Part shown: positions 32,585 through 42,396 of the stretch, one piece after another | How positions within the stretch are numbered: position 1 is the stretch's first letter | How the letters are laid out: the number at the start of each line of letters is the position of its first letter | Assembly (NCBI GenBank): GCA_000719695.1 | Contig: JOHN01000061.1 | Span: forward strand, 1-45,589 | Direction of reading: 5' to 3' | From: Streptomyces sp. NRRL F-6131 | GTDB lineage: Bacteria; Actinomycetota; Actinomycetes; Streptomycetales; Streptomycetaceae | DNA length: 45,589 bases | Notes under the pieces: generated by a model | Told to the model about the DNA's origin: nothing | The model's input: only the letters and a program-made list of their open reading frames with translations | The model's database searches: none | Made by a program: the position numbers and the translations under genes

Positions 32585-35500
32585 GGCTTCGGCACCTCCT
32601 GCTTCACCGGGTCCCACTCACCACGGGCGACGGCCTCGTCGAGCCGCTTCTGGAAGTAGGCATGAGCTTCGCGCATCTCCGCCTCGCGGTCGGCCTTGTA
32701 GAACGGGGCGGTGTACCCCTCCGGCACGGGTGCGTCGGCGGGGTTCGCCTGATGCGCCTCGAACTGCGCCCAACTCTCCTTCGTCTGCCGCTGCCCGATC
32801 GTGCGGGCGTTGCTCGCGATCTTCCAACCTTCGGCATCGAACCAGGTCACGGCCTCGTACTTCTGCAGCACGGGGAAGCGCCCCCGGTACGCGGCGATCA
32901 GCGCGTCCGCATCCATGCCGAGCCACACGGCAACCAGCGCGTCGATCTCGACCAGCGCGGAACGGCGGGCCCTCTCGCTGCGGAGGGGCGTCTCGGAACG
33001 CCAGTCCGGGCTGACCTCGTTGAGTGGCTGGAGTCTGGGCCAGTCGCGCGCCCACGGCTCAGAGGCGGCCCAGGTGGGGTCGTAGAGCTCCGCCCAGAGG
33101 TCGGCGTAGGCGCGGGTAAGGCAGTTGAGACGGAGGGCACGAAGGAGGAGGGCGGAGGCCAATGGGTGATCAGGGGCTGGGGTGGGCATCCCATTAGCAC
33201 GGCCAACATCAAGGTGACCCGTGCCTGTTACGCGCAACAAGTAGTCGATGGGAAGGGCGGCCCACATACCAGCCTGGAGAACAGTTCTGCGATTATCTGA
33301 AATCCATGCGCTGCGAACCACATTAGTGTGCGCCGCACCAGGTGGAATGATGGCAGGATAGAGACTGCGTTCCGTGTTCGGCGCGATCATTTCTCGCCAG
33401 GCAAGCCGATAGAAGACGACGTACCGCCTGCGAGCGCGCCGCACCAAACCGGCATCGATCTTCGCCACAGTGACCTGATCCTCGGGAATGCGTTCGACAC
33501 GTGCGATCCGGCTACGTTCACGGGCAACGGCCTTCCGGCTGCACCGGAGGCGTGCAAGGGCGCGGTGATCGACCCAACGGTCCTGCTCGGCGAGGTACGC
33601 GTGGTTTCTCCCGGGCGCCCTTACGTACTCGGAGTCAGACACGAAGTCCGGTGCGAGGGCCACGAGATCTGCACCGTAGGGGTCGTTGCTATTCGCGTCA
33701 TGCCGCTTAAAGACTGGGGTGGCGACACTCAGCTGGGTGCCCTTGAGGATCACCCGGCGCCAGCGGTCCGGCTGGTACTCCTGGCCCGTCGACAGGTCGG
33801 GCCGGTTGTAGTCGATGAGGTTGTCTTTCTTGGCGCCACTCTCGTGGTAGCCCGGCGAGATCTGTGGGGACAGAAGCCCAAGTCTCAATGGATATCCCGC
33901 TAGAGCCTCGACCGCTGCTGCTTCTGCCGTGCTCACTGGAAACAGGAGCCGAGCCCGATCCACCGGCTGGTCCACCTCGTTCAGCAAGCGCTGCCAGACG
34001 GAGAGCTGTTGCTCGTTCACCCTAACGACGCGAGCCCGGTGTGGACGTTCGTCGAACTCGCCGTTGCGGTACCGGACTCCCGGCACCTCGCCTGAACCGT
34101 CGTGCTCGGCGGAGTACCGAAGCGCATCCGTAGAGACAAGCCAAGAAAGGTGATCGAATGAGATATCCGCTGGCTGCCCATAGACATGCACACCAAAGTG
34201 CGCAGTGTGTCCAACAGGTTCGGGGAAAAACCTCTGCCCAGCGTTGACGAAGTCGCCATGAATCCGTAGCCGCCGGTACGCCGACTCTCGAAGAGCCCCC
34301 TCCTTATCACCTGTGAAATGCGTGTCAGGGTGCACCATCCCGGCGGTGCCGTCCGATGAAGTGTGATCCCACACCTGGGACATGAATGCCCGATACAGGT
34401 CAGGCTGGGTGCCCGTCAGCAGCGGATACATCTGCGCCGAGCCGAACACAGCGACCTGGGCGGTGGTGCTCGTCAACTCGCCAAGCACGTATCGGTGTGC
34501 GTTTTCGGATGCCAGCAACGTTCGACGCCAGCGGTCCTTTTCGCTCGCCGACGCCTTGTCCTCCAACTCGAACCACGGCTCGCGCTCCGCCAGTACAGCC
34601 GACTCATTCCAGCGAGGCCGCACCCACGGCGGGTTCCCCACCTGGAGGTCGAAGCCGCCTCCTTGGGCAAAGACGAGAGCGAACTCCAACTCCCAGTGCA
34701 GGAATCCCTGGCCCTCCGCAATATCGCGCACCTCCCAGAGCCACGGAAAGCGGTCCTCCGGGTTACCGGCGTCCATGCCCATGAAGCCGGGCAGCGTCTC
34801 CTCGAATGTCTTGAGCTCATCAAGGTCCCTGAAGGTGTCGATGAGCGTGCCCTCCGGCACGTCATCCGTGCCGAGCATGGCCTCCAGGAACTCCAGCCAG
34901 TCATCGAGGTCCTTGAGCGGGACGATCGGTCGACGCTCCGGAGCCTTCGGCTTAGGAGCCGTCGCCTGCACTCTGCCTCGCGACGTGATCTCCTTGATCT
35001 CCACGACGGCGTCGTCCGCGCTCAGTTCGAGGTCCGCGAAGCTGGTCTGCTCCGGGCCGAATGCGAACAGGGCCGGCGCCTCGACGAATCGCGGCATGGG
35101 CGTGGGCGTCGGGGCAGCCAGCGGTTCCGGTTCGGAGGCGACGGGCGCCTCCACCACCAGCGGCCCGCCGTCGAGCAGTCGGCTGAGGCTCTGCGCTCCC
35201 GCCACCCGGCTGCCCGCCGAGTACTCCCCCGCCGTCCCGTCGAGCAGCCCCGCCTTGTCGACGGGCCAGAACCACAGCGCACACCAGGCGTCCATGATCT
35301 TCTTCAGGCGCCAGTACGGAGTGTCCGCCGCATTGAACAGGTCCTCGAGCACCTGCTCCTTGCTCACCGCCTCCTCCGGTCGCCGCAGGAAGGCGTACTC
35401 GGGGTCAGCCGGATCGGCCCCCCACACGTCTATCCGCCGCGCGATCGCCCGCTCCGAAAGCTCCATCCGCTTCACCACGAGCGACCACAAAAACTCAGCC

Positions 35501-38028
35501 CGCCGAGCAGCATCCCGGAGACGCGTGAACTGCGACACCGGCTCCTTCTTCGCCCTGCCGGCCTTGCCCCGCTTCGGGGCCCGAAGGATCCCCTTCTTCC
35601 ACGCCGCGAGCTGCTCGACGCCCTCCTTCGCCAGCTCCTTCGCCTCCTTCGAACCCGCGACCGCAGCCCACCCCGGGCTCGGCAGCAGAAACTGGTGGAC
35701 CGCGTCCTGAGGCAATGCCTGCGGCTCGCCCTCCTTGAGGAAGGGCAACGGAACGGGAGCCAACGCACCCTTGGCCTTGAGCCACTCCTTACCGGTCACA
35801 TCATCGGCCGCATACACAGCACGCCGCGCACCGATGAGGCTGTTACCTCGCCGCAGGTGGAGACCGAACCACGGGGCCCGCATGCCGGGGTGCATGGTGT
35901 TGAGCCAGAGCGACACCTCTGCCAGCTCGACGCCCGTCGCATTGAGGTCCACGCCGTACGCGTTGTGCAGCGCGATGTACGCCTTGGCCTTCTGCTTCTC
36001 GGTGAGGGTGTCGGCGGTCGGGATGGTGACACCCAACTCGTCCTGCCTGCGCCGCAGGTACTCGTCCGCGACCTGGTTGATGGCCTCGTTGAGGAAGGCC
36101 CCGGACCCCAGAGCGGGCTCGCAGATCTTGTACGTCAGCAGTTCGGACGCACGGGTCTTGACGACCTCACCGTCCGCGTCGCGCTCCTGGTCGAGGCGGT
36201 GCTTCAGCGTGAGCTCGACGGTGACCTGGGTCAGCGACTCGGGGGTGTAGTACGAGGCGGAGGTCTCGCGGTCGCGGCCGGCGAGGCGGTAGACGAAGGA
36301 GCCCTCCTCGTACTTCTTGACGCCGCGCAGGCCCTTCCGGGCGTCGTCCTCGTCGTAGTGGACCAGGGTGGCGTCGGGGTACTGGTCCTGCTTGTGCGAG
36401 GGGATCAGCCAGGAGCCCTTCTCCGGGTCGCCGCCCTTGGCGACCTCGCAGAGTTCCTCCTCGGCGATGATGCCGGTGTACGACATCAAGCCCTCGTATA
36501 CGGCGCCGAGTTGGTTGATTCCGAGGTTCCGGTAGGAGACGAAGCCGCCCCGCTCCCCGCGCTTGCCCTTCTTCATGGTGAGCAAGCGCAGCACCTCGTG
36601 CAGGGCGGCGTTGCGCAGGCGCAGGTCGAGCCACCTCGGCGCCTCGTCCTCGTCGCTGCGGGGGTCGAGGACGCCCCGGCCGATGAGGCGTACCGCGCCG
36701 GGTTCGAAGAGTTCGCTGCGCAGGGGTTCGAAGCGCAGGCCGCGGTCCTCGCTGCGGCGGGCCGCCTTGGCCTTCCGGGTCTCCTCGTCGTCACCGGGCT
36801 GCTCGTCCGTGGCCTCGGTGCCGTAGGGACGGTGGCCGAAGTTGACCTTGTTGAACAGAACGTCCAGGGATTCGTGCAGATGGAAGCCCTTGCGCGCCTC
36901 CTCCTCGACGAGTTCCTCGTCCCGTTCGACGAGCTCGCGCAGACGGGCCATGGAGTACCCGGCTTCGTAACTGCCGTCGTCGGCGGGGAGGATGCCGAGT
37001 TCGGGGCGGGCCTCGGCGTAGAGGAGGAACAGGATGCGGTAGAGGTAGCGCAGGGATTCGCGGGTGAGTTCCCGGGCGAAGGGGATCTTGGGGCTCTCGA
37101 TGTCGGCCGGAGTGACGCCGTTCCGCGGTTCGGCCATCCGCGCCAGGACCTCGTTGGCGATGATCTCCACCGAGCGCTGGAGGCCGTGGCGCAGTTCGCC
37201 GGAGACGCCTGCGGCGTTGGTGCCGGAGGACTTCAGCAGGGCGTCGATGGCCCGGCTCTGGTCGTTCTCGCCCGGCCGGAGCATGTCCAGGCTGAACAGG
37301 GCAGCGATGGTGGCGAGTTCGCCCTGCTGGTTGCGGTCGTTGCGTTCCAGGGCCGCGTCGAGGTTGACGGCCAGGTAGCGGCCTTCGCTCCAGGCGCTGC
37401 GGTCCGCGAGGACGAGGACACCCCCGCAGAGCAGCAGGACGAACCGGGGGTGGGGTCCGCCGGCCTCGCCGATCTCGCTCTGGAACAGCCAGGACGCGAG
37501 GGCCGGGCCGGTCTCGTAGGTCTCGCTCGCGCTGACCCGCAACTGGTGCAGCAGCCGTCCGGGGCCGTCGGCGTCGAGGGCCGAATCGTTGTCGGCAGCC
37601 CAGCCGCAGTCCAGGGCGATGATCCCGTGGCCGTGGTAGGCCACGGTCAGGCTGTGGTCGCGTCCGGCCCGGTGGACGGTGATCTCGGCCTGGCCGGCCC
37701 CGAACCCGAGCGCGTCCAGGACCGTTCGGTGCCACTCGGCAAGGCGCTTGCGCCACTCGGGGTTGTTGTGGGTGTGCGGCCGGATCTCGTCTTCGGCGTC
37801 GAGCTCGGCCGCCTCGGCGAAGTAGCCGCGCACGTCCTCGGAGAGGTAGGTGCCGCGCAGGGCGCGGAGCAGCTCCCGCGGGGTCTTCCGCGGGTCGTTG
37901 TCGTCGCCTTCGCGCAGCGCCCAGGTGGCGAACAGGCCCTTCTTCAGGTCGGTGCCGAGCTGTTCGGCGAAGTAGTGCGCGGCGAGGTACTCGCCGCGGT
38001 TGCTGAAGGAGTCGAAGTCGGTGCTCAT
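32581..38028 (-). CDS. Very large N6-adenine DNA methyltransferase (DrmMI/PglX-like)
   Basis: This 1815-aa protein starts at ATG 38028, overlapping the SNF2 gene stop by 4 nt. SAM-binding motif I is YKICEPALGSGAFLNEAINQ (about residues 628-647). The catalytic motif IV GNPPWVRPRW lies about 490 residues later (about 1128-1137), an unusually long spacing filled by helical sequence. A target-recognition region follows (about 1215-1615). The first ~550 residues are helical and strand-rich with no named domain. The family methylates the exocyclic N6 of adenine to mark self DNA, as in DISARM class 1, BREX (PglX) and type IIL enzymes. No nuclease motif of the type IIL kind is evident. DNA encoding the recognition region is visibly lower in GC than the flanks. 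Confidence 0.87.
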   Translation of the reverse strand: MSTDFDSFSNRGEYLAAHYFAEQLGTDLKKGLFATWALREGDDNDPRKTPRELLRALRGTYLSEDVRGYFAEAAELDAEDEIRPHTHNNPEWRKRLAEWHRTVLDALGFGAGQAEITVHRAGRDHSLTVAYHGHGIIALDCGWAADNDSALDADGPGRLLHQLRVSASETYETGPALASWLFQSEIGEAGGPHPRFVLLLCGGVLVLADRSAWSEGRYLAVNLDAALERNDRNQQGELATIAALFSLDMLRPGENDQSRAIDALLKSSGTNAAGVSGELRHGLQRSVEIIANEVLARMAEPRNGVTPADIESPKIPFARELTRESLRYLYRILFLLYAEARPELGILPADDGSYEAGYSMARLRELVERDEELVEEEARKGFHLHESLDVLFNKVNFGHRPYGTEATDEQPGDDEETRKAKAARRSEDRGLRFEPLRSELFEPGAVRLIGRGVLDPRSDEDEAPRWLDLRLRNAALHEVLRLLTMKKGKRGERGGFVSYRNLGINQLGAVYEGLMSYTGIIAEEELCEVAKGGDPEKGSWLIPSHKQDQYPDATLVHYDEDDARKGLRGVKKYEEGSFVYRLAGRDRETSASYYTPESLTQVTVELTLKHRLDQERDADGEVVKTRASELLTYKICEPALGSGAFLNEAINQVADEYLRRRQDELGVTIPTADTLTEKQKAKAYIALHNAYGVDLNATGVELAEVSLWLNTMHPGMRAPWFGLHLRRGNSLIGARRAVYAADDVTGKEWLKAKGALAPVPLPFLKEGEPQALPQDAVHQFLLPSPGWAAVAGSKEAKELAKEGVEQLAAWKKGILRAPKRGKAGRAKKEPVSQFTRLRDAARRAEFLWSLVVKRMELSERAIARRIDVWGADPADPEYAFLRRPEEAVSKEQVLEDLFNAADTPYWRLKKIMDAWCALWFWPVDKAGLLDGTAGEYSAGSRVAGAQSLSRLLDGGPLVVEAPVASEPEPLAAPTPTPMPRFVEAPALFAFGPEQTSFADLELSADDAVVEIKEITSRGRVQATAPKPKAPERRPIVPLKDLDDWLEFLEAMLGTDDVPEGTLIDTFRDLDELKTFEETLPGFMGMDAGNPEDRFPWLWEVRDIAEGQGFLHWELEFALVFAQGGGFDLQVGNPPWVRPRWNESAVLAEREPWFELEDKASASEKDRWRRTLLASENAHRYVLGELTSTTAQVAVFGSAQMYPLLTGTQPDLYRAFMSQVWDHTSSDGTAGMVHPDTHFTGDKEGALRESAYRRLRIHGDFVNAGQRFFPEPVGHTAHFGVHVYGQPADISFDHLSWLVSTDALRYSAEHDGSGEVPGVRYRNGEFDERPHRARVVRVNEQQLSVWQRLLNEVDQPVDRARLLFPVSTAEAAAVEALAGYPLRLGLLSPQISPGYHESGAKKDNLIDYNRPDLSTGQEYQPDRWRRVILKGTQLSVATPVFKRHDANSNDPYGADLVALAPDFVSDSEYVRAPGRNHAYLAEQDRWVDHRALARLRCSRKAVARERSRIARVERIPEDQVTVAKIDAGLVRRARRRYVVFYRLAWREMIAPNTERSLYPAIIPPGAAHTNVVRSAWISDNRRTVLQAGMWAALPIDYLLRVTGTGHLDVGRANGMPTPAPDHPLASALLLRALRLNCLTRAYADLWAELYDPTWAASEPWARDWPRLQPLNEVSPDWRSETPLRSERARRSALVEIDALVAVWLGMDADALIAAYRGRFPVLQKYEAVTWFDAEGWKIASNARTIGQRQTKESWAQFEAHQANPADAPVPEGYTAPFYKADREAEMREAHAYFQKRLDEAVARGEWDPVKQEVPKP

Positions 38029-41000
38029 CGGTGGGTGCCTCCCTCAGCGGCGTTGAGCGGTTCCAAGACGGCGAGCAGGCGCAGCATCGGCTTGCCCGTG
38101 GTCTGCAGGGACTTGAGCAGGGTCAGCCGCGTGCTGGCGCTGCGATTCACTCCCTGCTTGCCCGTCCCGTCGGACGAGAACAGGGCTTCCTGCTGCCAGT
38201 GCACGACGCGCTTGCGGTACGGGGTCAGGAGCGCCTCGATCTCCTCGCCGTGCCGCTCCTTCAGGTTCAGGAGGTGCTGTTCCGCCCGATCGACGGCGGC
38301 GGGCACGAGCGCGGCCAGTGCGTCGGGATCGCGCGGTGCGGCGCGGCCGGGCATCGCCGGGCCCACGCCGTAGTCCTCCAGGACCTCCGGGGTCACCGGG
38401 GTCACCTGAAGGGCGTCCGGTTCGCCGTTGACGGCCATCCACTCGACGATGGTGGGCCGTCCCAGCGCGTTGGAGCAGATGCCCTGGACCAGGAAGGTCG
38501 GCGAGGTGACGGCTGCGGCGAGCACGGGGGCCTGGTGCCGGCCGATCTCGACGAGCACCTTGTCGGTCAGCCAGTCCACGACCGGGTGGACGTCGGTGAC
38601 GTAGGAGACGTTCGGCCACTGCGACTTGGACGATTCCCGGGCCGCTTTGAGACGCCTGGCCGCGAGGTCCTTGGAGAAGGTGATCCGCATCCGGCCCGGC
38701 TCGCCCTTCCGGGGCATGATCCGTTGCTCGTCGAGGTACGACTTCGGCAGTGCCTTGAGCCGGTACAGCAGGTCGCGCGGCGGTTCGAAGGCGATGGTGC
38801 CGTCGTCGTCCCGGCGCAGCGAGAGCTGGTCCTCCGGGTTGGGCCGGCAGATCTGGCGCAGCGCCTCGTCGAAGTAGTCGGCGGTGGAGGCGAAGAGCCG
38901 CGGCACGTACGCGCGCCGGACCTCGGGGTGCTCGGGGACGGCGCCCACCTGGCCGAGGAGTCCGGACAGGAAGGCGACTCCTCCCTGCTGCGACTGCTTG
39001 ATGGACTCTTCGACCGTCCGGCCCGCGATGAGGTCCTGGGTGAGGCGGTTCTCCTCCTCCTTCGCCCGGTACAGGCCGGTGACGGCCTCCACCGAGCCCT
39101 CGATCTTGTGCGCTTCCTCCTCGCGCGCCAGCAGCTTCTCGCCCACGAGACGGTCGTCCAGGGTGCGCGGCTCCCCGCTCGCCTCGTCCGTCCTCCAGGG
39201 GACGTCGCTGGTGAGGATCAGGGCCCGGAACTCGGGCTGGTGCTTCTGGCCGTAACGGTCGATGCGGCCGTTACGCTGCTCGATGCGGATCAGGGACCAC
39301 GGCAGGTCGAAGTGGATCAGCCGGTGGCACTCTTCGTGGAGGTTGACGCCTTCGGAGGCGACGTCGCCGGTGAACAGGATGCGGACGGGATCGTCGCGCA
39401 GCCCGAACTTCTCGACGAGTGCCTGCTGTTCCTCGTCGCTGGTGGCGTCCCCGTGCATGACCTGGACCGCTCCACCGAAGGCCAGCCAGGGCTTGTTCTC
39501 GTCGGAGCCGGCCCCGCGCGGGAAGCCGAGCGCGGCCGGGACGGTCTGCGCGAGCCACTTCAGAGTGGGGATGCGCTCGGAGAACACGACGACGCGGGTC
39601 TCCGAGCCGGGGCCGACGCCCATGGCGCGCAGCTCCTCCAGGAGGGCCGCCAGCTTCGCCGAGTCCTCATCGCGGATCTGCTCGGCCAGGTCCCGGAGGT
39701 CCATGAGGGCCGCTCGCTCGGTCTGCCTGGCCGCCTCCCGGACCGCCGGGTCGACGGGGCGTGCCATCGTCTGCCCGCGTCGTCCCGACTCGGCGGCCGG
39801 CTGCCTGTCGAGTGTCGCCAGCCGCGTCCTGACGGTCTCCAGCAGCGCCTTGTGCGAGGAGAGGAAGGACTTCAGCAACTGGTACGGCACGAGCTGGTGC
39901 CGGCTGACCGACGGCTGGTTCGGATCGGCGGGGATCCAGCGCGTGGCCAGCTCCCGGAAGACCGCGAGCTCCCTCTCGCCCGCCGGGACGCGGATCGGCA
40001 GGGACGGTCCGCGGTCCGCCCAGGCGCCCTTCAACGAGTCCCGGACCTCCGCCGTCGTCTTCGTGCGCCGGATGTAGAGGTGTTCGAGGTCGGCCACCTC
40101 GTACTTCGACGGGTTGGCGATCGCCGCCTCGTCCAGCATCTTGATCAGCTCGGCGAACGACTCGGCACGGCCGTTGTGGGGAGTCGCCGACGCCAGCACC
40201 AGGGCATCGGCCTTCCTGGCCAGCAGGCGCGCGAGGTCGTTGTTCTTGGTGCCCCGGTTGACCAGGTTGTGCGACTCGTCGATGACGACGGCGTCCCAGT
40301 CGGTGTGCTCCAGGTGGTGCGCGTACACGTCGCTCTTGAGCGTGTCCACGGAGATGATCGCGCGCTTGAAGTACGCGAACGGGTTCCGCCCGGCCGGGAT
40401 GTCCTGCTGGATGCGCTGGATGCCGGTGGAGTCCAGGCGGACCAGCGGGATCGCGAACCGGGTCCACAGCTCCCGCTGGAACTGCTCCAGCACGTGCTGG
40501 GGGGTGACGACCAAGATCCGCTCGCCGCGCCCGCGCCGGATGAGCTCGGCCAGCAGCACCCCGATCTCCAGTGTCTTGCCCAGGCCCACCACGTCGGCAA
40601 TCAGGATCCGCGGTTGGGGGTTCTTCTCCAACGACAGCGCCAGCTCGGCGGGCCGCAGCTGGTGCACCTGCTGGTCCATGAGGAACCCGTCTGCCAGCGC
40701 CAGCCCGTGCTCGGTCTGCGGCAGGAAGGTCTTGCGCATTACCGCTTCCAGGAACAGCCGGCCCCGCCGGTGGTTGGGGGAATCGTCCGGGACGAGCTCG
40801 GTCTCCCGCGGGTCCAGCACCTGGATGGCGTCGAGCCGGCTGTAGAAGACGGCGTCCGTGCCCCGCACGAAGGACGAGACGCCGGTGACCTCTACCATCC
40901 ACCCGTCCGTGCCGACGTCCGTGGAGTTCCGGACGAGCCACAGCTCGTCGCGGACCAGGACCTGGGATCCCGGGGCGTAGCCCGCAGGGCCGGCGGTCGG

Positions 41001-41087
41001 CCGCAGAGCCGCGGCCTCCTCCGGCTTCCAGGCGTCCCACACCGCATCGCCCTGACCGCCCACGGCCTCCGCCTCGACGCTCAACAT
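38025..41087 (-). CDS. SNF2/SWI2-type helicase (DrmD-like)
   Basis: This 1020-aa protein starts at ATG 41087. The SNF2 ATPase has motif I IADVVGLGKTLEIGVLL (about 163-179), motif Ia VVTPQHVLEQFQRELW, motif II VVIDESHNL (about 267-275), motif III LVLASATPHNGRAESFAEL (about 293-311), and a helicase C-lobe ending in HFDLPWSLIRIEQRNGRIDR (about 583-602, motif VI). The DESH box and the trailing C-terminal ~400 residues match the RapA/HepA-like helicases of bacterial defence loci such as DrmD of class 1 DISARM. It would translocate on DNA and help scan or remodel invading DNA. It is the first of four genes linked by 4-nt overlaps. Confidence 0.87.
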   Translation of the reverse strand: MLSVEAEAVGGQGDAVWDAWKPEEAAALRPTAGPAGYAPGSQVLVRDELWLVRNSTDVGTDGWMVEVTGVSSFVRGTDAVFYSRLDAIQVLDPRETELVPDDSPNHRRGRLFLEAVMRKTFLPQTEHGLALADGFLMDQQVHQLRPAELALSLEKNPQPRILIADVVGLGKTLEIGVLLAELIRRGRGERILVVTPQHVLEQFQRELWTRFAIPLVRLDSTGIQRIQQDIPAGRNPFAYFKRAIISVDTLKSDVYAHHLEHTDWDAVVIDESHNLVNRGTKNNDLARLLARKADALVLASATPHNGRAESFAELIKMLDEAAIANPSKYEVADLEHLYIRRTKTTAEVRDSLKGAWADRGPSLPIRVPAGERELAVFRELATRWIPADPNQPSVSRHQLVPYQLLKSFLSSHKALLETVRTRLATLDRQPAAESGRRGQTMARPVDPAVREAARQTERAALMDLRDLAEQIRDEDSAKLAALLEELRAMGVGPGSETRVVVFSERIPTLKWLAQTVPAALGFPRGAGSDENKPWLAFGGAVQVMHGDATSDEEQQALVEKFGLRDDPVRILFTGDVASEGVNLHEECHRLIHFDLPWSLIRIEQRNGRIDRYGQKHQPEFRALILTSDVPWRTDEASGEPRTLDDRLVGEKLLAREEEAHKIEGSVEAVTGLYRAKEEENRLTQDLIAGRTVEESIKQSQQGGVAFLSGLLGQVGAVPEHPEVRRAYVPRLFASTADYFDEALRQICRPNPEDQLSLRRDDDGTIAFEPPRDLLYRLKALPKSYLDEQRIMPRKGEPGRMRITFSKDLAARRLKAARESSKSQWPNVSYVTDVHPVVDWLTDKVLVEIGRHQAPVLAAAVTSPTFLVQGICSNALGRPTIVEWMAVNGEPDALQVTPVTPEVLEDYGVGPAMPGRAAPRDPDALAALVPAAVDRAEQHLLNLKERHGEEIEALLTPYRKRVVHWQQEALFSSDGTGKQGVNRSASTRLTLLKSLQTTGKPMLRLLAVLEPLNAAEGGTHR

Positions 41088-41133
41088 CCGCTCCGATCCC
41101 TCACCGGCGGCCTCGGGCGGCCACTCACACCCT

Positions 41134-41172
41134 GCGCGCCTTCCACGGACGGATTACGCCGTCCGGGCGCGC
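41134..41172 (-). terminator. Strong hairpin between kinase and SNF2 helicase genes
   Basis: Two nested perfect 7-bp stems (CGGACGG 41146-41152 with CCGTCCG 41159-41165; GCGCGCC 41134-41140 with GGCGCGC 41166-41172) are separated by a 5-nt one-sided bulge. It lies in the 127-nt gap and could end or attenuate kinase transcription before the defence operon. Confidence 0.6.
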
Positions 41173-41214
41173 CATTGCGACAAAGACTCTCACCCCGCGC
41201 CGTCGGCGCAGGAG

Positions 41215-42396
41215 TCACAGAACCGGACCGACGGCGTACAAGGAGCGCAGTTCGTCCGCGATCCGCCGTGACGCCGGGGGGCGCCCTCGCGACGAGCGTG
41301 CCTCCGGGCGGGCGTTCCGTTCCCGGGCACTCGCCGCCGGCCCCGGCCGGGGAGCCTCCAGCTCCTCCGGTTCCGCCACCGGCTCCACCTCGTCACCCGA
41401 GGGTCGTGAAGCCCGTGCGGGGTCGTCGAGCGGGCTCGCTGGTCCTTCGCCCCCGGCCGGGTCGGGCCGGTCCCGGAGGATATCTTCGAACTGCACCGTC
41501 AGCGCCTCATCGGTGGCCGATGCCGCACGGTCGGCCCTGGTGTGGGCGATCAGAGTGAGCCGCGCGGCAGCCGGGCTCGCCCCCGTGCCGGAGAGGATCG
41601 CCGCACACGCATCGGAGACGGCTTGCAGGGTCGGCCGCTCCTCCGGCACGTGGGCAAGCATCGACTCCAGCAGCGGAACCAGCGGCGCGGGCACACCCGA
41701 GACGTCGGGAGCGATCTCGGGGTTGGTGACCTGCGCCGCTATCGCCTCCCACCGTGACCCGTCGTACGGGTAGTGGCGGGCCGCGGCATACAGCAGGACC
41801 GTGCCCAGCGCGTACACATCCGCCGCGGGCGACACCTGCGGATGACCGCCGGCCTGCTCCGGCGGCATGCACCGCACGGTGCCGATGATCATTCCGCTGT
41901 GCGACAGCGTCTCCTGCGAGGCGTCCATGAACGCGCCCAGCCCGAAGTCGATGATCATCGGTCCGTCGTCACCCATGACGACGTTCTGCGGCTTCAGGTC
42001 CCGGTGGAGCAGCCCCGCGGCGTGCACCGCCGACAGCCCCTCCGCGAGCAACGCCCCGAGGCTGGCCACCAGCGGCAGCGGAAGCACGCCGTCGCTGTCC
42101 ACGCAGGCCAGCAACGTGCGACCGGCCACGTACTCCATGGCCAGCCACGGCCGGTCCGCGTAAGGGTCGGCATCCAGGAAGCGGGCCACGCGGTTCGTGC
42201 CGATCACGGTGCGGGCGATCAGCGCCTCCTTCTCGAAGCGCGCACGCGTCAGCGGATCGAGCTTGTCACTGCGGATCACCTTCACTGCCACCGGATCACC
42301 CGCCGGCGTGTAGGCGAGATAGACCTCACCCATCCCGCCCGAGCCGAGTTCCCGCGCCACCGAGTACCGGCCGATCCGCGTGGGCACCCCACTCAT
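41215..42396 (-). CDS. Soluble Hanks-type serine/threonine protein kinase
   Basis: This 393-aa protein starts at ATG 42396 with GGTGAG 9 nt upstream. The kinase domain covers about residues 8-270: glycine loop [10 protein letters not shown] (17-26), VAIK-type Lys39 (VAVKV), catalytic HRDLKPQN (131-138), DFG at 150-152 (IIDFGLGAF), and an activation loop with Ser/Thr before CMPPEQAGG. All catalytic residues are present. There is no transmembrane segment or PASTA domain; the last ~100 residues are Pro/Ala/Arg-rich and probably disordered, ending in a short helix ([12 protein letters not shown]). It lies upstream of and codirectional with the defence operon. BREX type 2 (PglW) and other defence systems also use such kinases, so a regulatory link is plausible but unproven. 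Confidence 0.88.
   Translation of the reverse strand: MSGVPTRIGRYSVARELGSGGMGEVYLAYTPAGDPVAVKVIRSDKLDPLTRARFEKEALIARTVIGTNRVARFLDADPYADRPWLAMEYVAGRTLLACVDSDGVLPLPLVASLGALLAEGLSAVHAAGLLHRDLKPQNVVMGDDGPMIIDFGLGAFMDASQETLSHSGMIIGTVRCMPPEQAGGHPQVSPAADVYALGTVLLYAAARHYPYDGSRWEAIAAQVTNPEIAPDVSGVPAPLVPLLESMLAHVPEERPTLQAVSDACAAILSGTGASPAAARLTLIAHTRADRAASATDEALTVQFEDILRDRPDPAGGEGPASPLDDPARASRPSGDEVEPVAEPEELEAPRPGPAASARERNARPEARSSRGRPPASRRIADELRSLYAVGPVL

Noticed and set aside
34363..38373. Uninterrupted 1336-codon frame on the plus strand
   Set aside because: Antisense shadow of the methyltransferase gene, which has clear SAM-binding and NPPW motifs.
38031..41558. Uninterrupted 1175-codon frame on the plus strand
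   Set aside because: Antisense to the SNF2 helicase and the end of the kinase gene; no recognisable domain.
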